From NCBI GenBank assembly GCA_017442365.1, contig JAFRZW010000002.1:271159-335158 (forward strand): a stretch of 64,000 nt of DNA. The letters run 5' to 3'. The stretch's first letter is position 1. Each line of letters starts with the position of its first letter. The notes under the pieces were generated by a model. It ran no database searches. It saw only the letters and a list, made by a program, of their open reading frames with translations, and was not told where the DNA came from. The DNA is from Rikenellaceae bacterium (GTDB lineage: Bacteria > Bacteroidota > Bacteroidia > Bacteroidales > Rikenellaceae). Positions 59,047 through 64,000 of this stretch are shown here, piece by piece. The translations under genes were made by a program, and so were the position numbers.

Positions 59047-61483
59047 CTGCATTTGCACCACGTGAAGAGGTGTCCATATCGTCGTTTTGGATCGAACGGT
59101 TGGTCGATTTGACATTGACTTGCGTCTTGCCGAAGCGATAACCGATCGAGAATGAGAATTGACGTGGAGTCTGCCACGAGGTGTTCTCGCTACGATATGA
59201 GTTTGTTTCGGTTACGCTCGTCAGTTTCATCTTCGACGTGAAGGGATTCGAAGCGGTGAACGAGAGGGTCAGTCTCTTTTTGAAGAGTTGCTGACGCAGA
59301 CCGAGTCCGTACGAGAAGTAGGTCTGCTTGTAGCTATTTTCGAGATCGACCCCAAAACGATAGGCGTAACCGTTGCAGTAGATCGTGGCGTCTTTCCACA
59401 GCGCAGCCGAGGCGTAGAGCGAAACGTTGTAGGTAAATCCGTCGTTTGCGAGGTTGAGCGTCGGGGCCTTGATCACATTGTAGCCACCCTGACCGCTCAA
59501 CTGCACGTTGAATTTCACACCGCTACGATAGCCGATCGTGCCGTTCAGACCATACACTTGACGCTTGGCGATGTTGCCATAGGTCGAGTGCGTAACTCCA
59601 TCTTCGACAAAGGTATAGCGGCTGACGGCATTGTTCGAGAACGAGCCCGTCGTGCCGAGCGAAACGTTCCACGATGACGAGAACCGACGCCACGACAGCG
59701 CAACCGAGTGGGCAATGGTAGCGTCCAGATCGGGGTTGCCGTAGCTGACACTCAATGGGCTCTCGTTGCGATAGGGATTCATATTCCAGAGGCTCGGACG
59801 CGAGAGTCGCTGAGTGTATGAGAGCGAGAGGGTGTTGGCGTCGTTGGGGCGGTAATTGGCACTCGCGTATGGAATTATGTTGAACAGCGAGGGATCGTAG
59901 GCGATATCCTCCTTCTCGGTGCGTACCACTACGTCGCTCCACGCCTGCTCCATACGAGCTCCGACGCGACCCGAGAGCTTCTTGCCTTTCACGTGGTAGC
60001 CGGCATAGAGAGCCAAGATGTTCTGCGTGTAGTTCATATCGCTACGCGGGTAGTCGGGAGCAATGGTAAATTCGCCCGTCGCCTCGTCGCGCAGCAGCGT
60101 CTGCGACTCGTTGGTGTAGCGGCGGTAGATATATTTTGAGCCCGCCTCGATGCTGTGCATCTTGTTGATCGGGTTGAAGTAGTCGATCTGCACGGTGTTG
60201 TCGAAACTGCCGTTGTCGCCCAAGTTGCGACGTGCCGAAGTGGGGTAGTTGAACGTGTTCAGAACGTCGTAGAGCTGATCCTCCTTGTCGGGCGAGAGAT
60301 CCATTTCGTACGAGAGGGTCAGTGTGTGCTCCTCGCGGTTGAATCGGTGCTGATAGTTGGCACTCGCCCAATAGCTATTGTATTTGTAGCCACTCTCCCA
60401 GGTGTTGTCGTACGCCACAACGCGCTCATTGCCAATCGAGAATACTTCGGTCTTCGAGTCGGCAATGCCTTTATTTGTGCCATTGTGATAACCTCCCTCC
60501 AATGTGATCAGATTCATCGTGTCGATCTCGTAGCTGGCGTTGAAGTATGCGCCCAAATACCTGCCTTTGTAGGTCATTCCCGTCGAACTTGTCATCAGGT
60601 GCATTGTCGGATCGTCGAACACCTCGCGGAAGCCCTCGCCACGGTGCGTCAGGCGCGATTTCATACCCTGCACATAGGCCGATGCCGAGATCGAGAATTT
60701 ACCTGCCTGTGCCGCAAAGTAGGCGTTGCCGTTCAGAAAGTAGTGATTCGATCCCGAAAGATTGACGTTTCCGTTGTAACCGCCTGCAACTTTGCGATTT
60801 GTGATGATGTTGATAATGCCGCCAACGCCCTCTGCCTCGTACTTTGTCGAAGGGTTGGTGATCACCTCAATCTTCTTGACCGAGCCTGCGGGCATACTCT
60901 CGATGACGGTCTTGAAGTTCTTCGACATCATCGACGACGAACGCCCATTGACCAGCACCTTGTAGTCGCTCTGACCATTCAGCAACACGTTGCCCTCGGC
61001 ATCGACGCTCAACTGCGGCACCTTGCGCATAATATCGACCAGCTGACTCGTCGCGGCATCGGGGTCGTCCTCGACGCTGTATGCGAGCTTTTCGTCGTCG
61101 GCTACGATCAACGGTTTCTGCACCGCTACGACCACCTCCTTGATATCAACACCCTGTTCCAGAGCCACTTTGCCCAATTTCGTGCGCTCCTCGACAATCT
61201 CCACCGAGCGATTGAGCGTGGTGTAGCCGACCGACGAAATTTGGAGCGTGTATGTGCCGGCCTCCTTCGTGCTGAGCTTAAAATCGCCCACCGCATCGGC
61301 AGCTGCCGCAGTAACAACCGTCGAATCGGCTCGCAGCAGGGCTACGGTAGCATAACCAATGGCGTTGTCGGTTGAGGACTCGACCACGCGCCCTTCGAGC
61401 GTGTAGGAGGTCGTGTTTTGAGCCATTGCTGAGGTGCTCAATGCGGTGATCATCAACAGTAGTGAAGTGAAAAATGCTTTCAT
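59027..61483 (-). CDS. TonB-dependent receptor-like beta-barrel protein (OMP_b-brl_3 type)
   Basis: An 818-aa outer-membrane protein with signal MKAFFTSLLLMITALSTSAMA. A carboxypeptidase-regulatory-like domain (about 28-110; YTLEGRVVESSTDNAIGYAT) precedes a plug (about 115-225; DIMRKVPQLSVDAEGNVLLN, YKVLVNGRSSSMMSKNFKTV, IEVITNPSTKYEAEGVGGII). The barrel is of the PF14905 type. The C-terminus has KTQVNVKSTNRS and a Gly/Ala tail after the last strand rather than a terminal Phe. The substrate is unknown. It converges on the thiamin receptor with 45 bases between the stops. Confidence 0.86.
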   Translation of the reverse strand: MKAFFTSLLLMITALSTSAMAQNTTSYTLEGRVVESSTDNAIGYATVALLRADSTVVTAAAADAVGDFKLSTKEAGTYTLQISSVGYTTLNRSVEIVEERTKLGKVALEQGVDIKEVVVAVQKPLIVADDEKLAYSVEDDPDAATSQLVDIMRKVPQLSVDAEGNVLLNGQSDYKVLVNGRSSSMMSKNFKTVIESMPAGSVKKIEVITNPSTKYEAEGVGGIINIITNRKVAGGYNGNVNLSGSNHYFLNGNAYFAAQAGKFSISASAYVQGMKSRLTHRGEGFREVFDDPTMHLMTSSTGMTYKGRYLGAYFNASYEIDTMNLITLEGGYHNGTNKGIADSKTEVFSIGNERVVAYDNTWESGYKYNSYWASANYQHRFNREEHTLTLSYEMDLSPDKEDQLYDVLNTFNYPTSARRNLGDNGSFDNTVQIDYFNPINKMHSIEAGSKYIYRRYTNESQTLLRDEATGEFTIAPDYPRSDMNYTQNILALYAGYHVKGKKLSGRVGARMEQAWSDVVVRTEKEDIAYDPSLFNIIPYASANYRPNDANTLSLSYTQRLSRPSLWNMNPYRNESPLSVSYGNPDLDATIAHSVALSWRRFSSSWNVSLGTTGSFSNNAVSRYTFVEDGVTHSTYGNIAKRQVYGLNGTIGYRSGVKFNVQLSGQGGYNVIKAPTLNLANDGFTYNVSLYASAALWKDATIYCNGYAYRFGVDLENSYKQTYFSYGLGLRQQLFKKRLTLSFTASNPFTSKMKLTSVTETNSYRSENTSWQTPRQFSFSIGYRFGKTQVNVKSTNRSIQNDDMDTSSRGANAGAGQGM

Positions 61484-62335
61484 TGTGTCTGTTGTTTTGT
61501 TTCTGTTTGCAAAGTTTTAGCGCGATTCCGAGCTCGCATTTTCGATCTTTGGTCGGCAACAAAGGTAAGTCTTATTTTTGATTTTCAAAATAAATTCCAA
61601 TAAAAATATATCGAAAAACAAAAAAAACAAACCGAAAAACGATATTTTGCTCTATTTTTCGACCTTTTGTCAAAACGTGGCTCGGTGTGCGCTTACTTAT
61701 TAGACGCTCGGTCGTGCGAAAAGTTACATTGCGGGTCGCAGTTTTTTTGCGGGTATAACGTTTTGGGTTGCCGATTTGTTGTGCGTGCGCTGTGCGATTT
61801 TGAAACAATGTGTGGCAAAAATAGTGTAAATAATAAGTTTTTGCATAACGCTGTAATATATTGTAAATCAATATTATACGCAATGTGAGGGGGGGGGTAA
61901 TTTCGCGGTGTGGGTCTCTTTTTTGTTTGGATAATTAAAAAATTATTGTTACTTTCGCACTTAGAATGAAAATAAACTTTTGGCTGTAAAGGGAGATAAA
62001 CTGCCGGTGCGTTTGAATGTGAGAATGAGAATAAATCTACAAGAATATTTCAACAAATTTACTCGACAGTTGTGCTTGGGTTGCGACCTTGGCATAGTTT
62101 GTTAGTTCCCATTCGGCGTGTTGTCGGTTATCGACAATGCGCATAACTTGTTCATAGCCAAAAGTGTAGGAAAATATCGGCAAGCCCTCGGGGCGTGCCG
62201 TTGAAAGACAATATCCTGCATAACATACGCCACTTTTGCGGGGTATTGGGGGAGGGTCGCCGCGAGGTGGCTCTCCTTATTTTTTGGGGTGCTGTGCGTG
62301 GATGCCGATCGGCCTCTGAGTCTCCGACTGATAAT

Positions 62336-62371
62336 AAAAAAGTGCGCCACAATAACTTGTAGCGCACTTTT
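62336..62371. terminator. Terminator-like hairpin AAAAGTGCGC/GCGCACTTTT
   Basis: A 10-bp stem with a 14-base loop. The flanking A/T runs favour the minus strand (T6) but allow plus use. Its GTGCGC stem is the same sequence found in the repeats downstream of the OmpA-family gene. Confidence 0.7.
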
Positions 62372-62505
62372 GGTGAGGTCTGAAGCGAACGCTATAAATT
62401 TTAATTGGATTTAATCTTACTTTATTTTAATTATTCTATATATCAATACTTTATATGTACTTTAGAAACAATACTGCAAAATAAAGTTGGAGAAAATTTT
62501 GTGAT

Positions 62506-62527
62506 TGCCGTACAAATGCCGTACAAA
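62506..62527 (+). repeat. Tandem 11-bp direct repeat before the integrase
   Basis: TGCCGTACAAA occurs twice back to back (62506-62516, 62517-62527), immediately upstream of the integrase -7 box. It may be a pair of arm-type integrase-binding sites or an operator overlapping the promoter. Confidence 0.7.
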
Positions 62528-62532
62528 TTTTA

Positions 62533-62540
62533 TATCTTTG
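62533..62540 (+). promoter_or_regulatory. -7 box of the integrase gene
   Basis: TATCTTTG, 23 bases before the ATG at 62564. Confidence 0.6.
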
Positions 62541-62563
62541 CAGAGAAATTAAGATTATAGGGT

Positions 62564-63865
62564 ATGGCTACTTTTACTTATAAGACACGCACAACACGCA
62601 AGAATGTGCTGACAAAGGTCTACATTCGTTTTAATGTAGATAGGCACACTTCGTTCTATGTTGAAACTCAGTATCTAGTTTGGTCAGATGCTTGGGACAA
62701 TAAAAAGCAGAGTGTGAAAAGTCGCATTGCCTTTACCGATGATTTTTCAGAGCAGCAGGGAAGAGAACTAATGAAAAATCTTTCGGAGTTGCGAAGTCTT
62801 ATTCTTGGCGAGATGGCCAAAGATCCCGAACATGCAATGACAAAAACAAAGTTGGAGAAGATTATCTATGCGTTCCACCATCCTCGCAGTGTTGTCAATG
62901 GCAAGCGTGTGCGTAGCCGAGAGTCACTCTCGGATTATATTGGTCGATATGTACGAGAGATGGAGAGTGGCGAGCGTCTTAATATTCACAAGTTGCGTTA
63001 CGGGCTCTCAACAATCAAGAACTACAAAGGTTTTATTATTCAGTTTGACGAGTTTTGCAAAGCAATGCACAAGCGATATGACTTTGGCGATATTGATTTG
63101 AAGTTTTATGATGACTTTGTTGCATACTTCACCGCAAAGGACTACTCCATAAACACGATTGGTCGCCATGTTAAGGAGCTTAAAATCATTATGCGCGCAG
63201 CTCGCGAGGAGGGTTTGCACGATAATGGCTTGATTGAGAGTCGCAAGTTTCGTGTGCTGACAGCAGAGGTGGAGAATATCTATCTTACCGAGTCGGAGAT
63301 TAAAGCTATCGCCGAGGTTGATTTGAAGGGAGATAAACAGAAGAGTATTGCGAGGGATATTTTCCTTGTGGGTTGTTATACGGCACAGCGATTTAGTGAT
63401 TATTCGACTATCAATGAGGGTAATATTCGCACATTGGAGAGTGGTCAGAGAGTAATTGACCTCAAGCAGCAGAAGACGGGCAATAAAGTTATTATCCCTA
63501 TTCGTGCCGAGTTGCAAGCAATTCTTGATAAATACGACAATCGCTTGCCTAAAGCATACGAGCAGAAGGTGAATAAGTATATCAAGGAGATTGCTCGCGA
63601 GGCTGGCATTGTAGATATGGTAGAGGTATCGTATGTTGAGAGTGGCGAGAAGAAGTCGCATCTGGTTGAGAAATGTGAACTTGTTAAAACTCACACCGCA
63701 CGCCGTAGCGGAGCTACAAATATGTATTTGGCTGGTATTCCCACGATTGCGATTATGAAGATTACGGGACATAAGACCGAGAAGGAGTTTATGAAATACA
63801 TCAAAATCACCGAGGAGCAGACTGCTATGGAGTTGATGAATCACCCTTATTTCGCAGGGAAGTAG
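62564..63865 (+). CDS. Tyrosine-type integrase of a mobile element
   Basis: A 433-aa Bacteroidetes element-type integrase. The N-terminal arm-binding domain is at about 1-95 (TRKNVLTKVYIRFNVDRHTSF). The SAM-like core-binding domain is at about 120-225. The catalytic domain has Arg in CYTAQRFSDYS, Lys in LKQQKTGNKV, His/Arg in KTHTARRSGATNMYLAGI, the second His in KITGHKTEKEF and Tyr in FMKYIKIT. All six catalytic positions seem filled. Codon use is more AT-rich than in most of the window. It differs from the XerC/D gene at 26 kb in having the extra N-terminal domain, which points to integration rather than dimer resolution. The element presumably continues to the right. Confidence 0.92.
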   Translation: MATFTYKTRTTRKNVLTKVYIRFNVDRHTSFYVETQYLVWSDAWDNKKQSVKSRIAFTDDFSEQQGRELMKNLSELRSLILGEMAKDPEHAMTKTKLEKIIYAFHHPRSVVNGKRVRSRESLSDYIGRYVREMESGERLNIHKLRYGLSTIKNYKGFIIQFDEFCKAMHKRYDFGDIDLKFYDDFVAYFTAKDYSINTIGRHVKELKIIMRAAREEGLHDNGLIESRKFRVLTAEVENIYLTESEIKAIAEVDLKGDKQKSIARDIFLVGCYTAQRFSDYSTINEGNIRTLESGQRVIDLKQQKTGNKVIIPIRAELQAILDKYDNRLPKAYEQKVNKYIKEIAREAGIVDMVEVSYVESGEKKSHLVEKCELVKTHTARRSGATNMYLAGIPTIAIMKITGHKTEKEFMKYIKITEEQTAMELMNHPYFAGK

Positions 63866-63909
63866 CATCGTATATATATTATTATATGTGTATAAATAAG
63901 AATTTTTCT

Positions 63910-63917
63910 TAACTTTG
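63910..63917 (+). promoter_or_regulatory. -7 box of the gene at the right edge
   Basis: TAACTTTG, 19 bases before the ATG at 63937. Confidence 0.55.
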
Positions 63918-63936
63918 CTAAAAATAAGGTTTTATT

Positions 63937-64000
63937 ATGCAAGATAATGTGAAGGAGTTGACGCTATTCGACAACTACGACTTTATAGAAAAGATAGAGA
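63937..64000 (+). CDS. Start of an unidentified gene (truncated by window end)
   Basis: An open frame beginning MQDNVKELTLFDNYDFIEKI runs off the edge after about 21 codons. It has its own promoter box and the AT-rich context of a genuine start. It is the first cargo gene after the integrase. Too little is visible for a functional call. Confidence 0.5.
   Translation, partial: MQDNVKELTLFDNYDFIEKIE

Larger units (their letters stand above)
61484..62563. other. Gene-poor region, about 1.1 kb, before the integrase
   Basis: No convincing gene. A G9 run lies near 61888-61896. A promoter-like TTACTTTCG is near 61949. Hairpins follow: TTGTCG/CGACAA (about 62120-62137), CGGCA-GCCC/GGC-TGCCG (about 62178-62200), GCCGATCGGC (about 62303-62312) and AAAAGTGCGC/GCGCACTTTT (62338-62371). 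A 103-codon minus frame at 61572-61883 has low-complexity composition and is rejected. Neither rnpB nor tmRNA signatures are visible. Confidence 0.55.

Noticed and set aside
61572..61883. 103-codon minus-strand frame
   Set aside because: Low-complexity Arg/Phe/Ile composition in AT-rich intergenic DNA, with no domain.
61950..62370. RNase P RNA or tmRNA
   Set aside because: The region is the right size, but I could not find the conserved P4 or tRNA-like sequences on either strand.
1..64000. tRNA or rRNA genes
   Set aside because: No T-arm GGTTCGAATCC-type sequence with a cloverleaf and no rRNA signature was found by eye; a tRNA scan would settle this.

Overview
The window looks like a chromosomal segment of a Bacteroidales bacterium, with an Alistipes/Rikenellaceae-like organism as my best guess. 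The evidence is the repeated -7 promoter boxes of the TAnnTTTG type, AT-rich leaders mostly without Shine-Dalgarno sequences, a SusC/SusD pair, the type IX secretion regulator PorX, B12-dependent NrdJ, DUF4837 and PL29/DUF4988-type lipoproteins, and moderately high GC coding DNA. I saw no rRNA, tRNA or CRISPR array. All assignments come from reading the sequence; no database search was run.

Layout. 1-5.8 kb (minus): 3'-truncated mfd, rng, a 30-aa ribosomal-type basic protein and an HU protein. 6.1-7.7 kb: porX. 8.0-15.9 kb (minus): an OmpA-family porin followed by an odd decayed repeat block, nrdJ, folB, tyrS and dnaX. dnaX carries an A10 slippery run placed to make a gamma subunit. 16-25.6 kb: clpB with a sigma-54-like promoter, a DUF4837 lipoprotein, a NodB deacetylase, efp, and an operon of a thioredoxin-like protein, meaB, a TlpA-like protein and menA. 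25.7-31.3 kb: hpf and xerC/D (minus), a ~195-nt structured RNA resembling 6S RNA, an AT-rich orphan lipoprotein, a PepSY-like protein, and the rplY-pth-rnhB operon.

31.5-56.4 kb is the accessory centre: a glycan utilisation locus. A surface lipoprotein faces left. A ROK regulator and an AmpG-like importer face right. Then come a NAGPA-type phosphodiester glycosidase, a GHL10 hydrolase, SusC, SusD and a DUF5018-like lipoprotein. A second block holds another GHL10 hydrolase, an SGNH esterase, a NagX/HGSNAT-like membrane acetyltransferase, a DUF4434 TIM-barrel protein, an AGE epimerase, a calcineurin-like phosphoesterase, an FAD oxidoreductase lipoprotein and a CE2-type esterase. Together they suggest capture, de-esterification, phosphodiester cleavage, re-N-acetylation and import of a modified amino-sugar glycan. 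Denuded peptidoglycan or teichoic-acid linkage glycans fit best in my view, but this is inference.

56.4-61.5 kb: a TPP riboswitch drives a TonB-dependent receptor (thiamin uptake), facing a convergent TonB-type beta-barrel protein. 61.5-62.5 kb is gene-poor with several hairpins. At 62.5 kb a tyrosine integrase preceded by a tandem 11-bp repeat marks the likely start of a mobile element that runs off the right edge.
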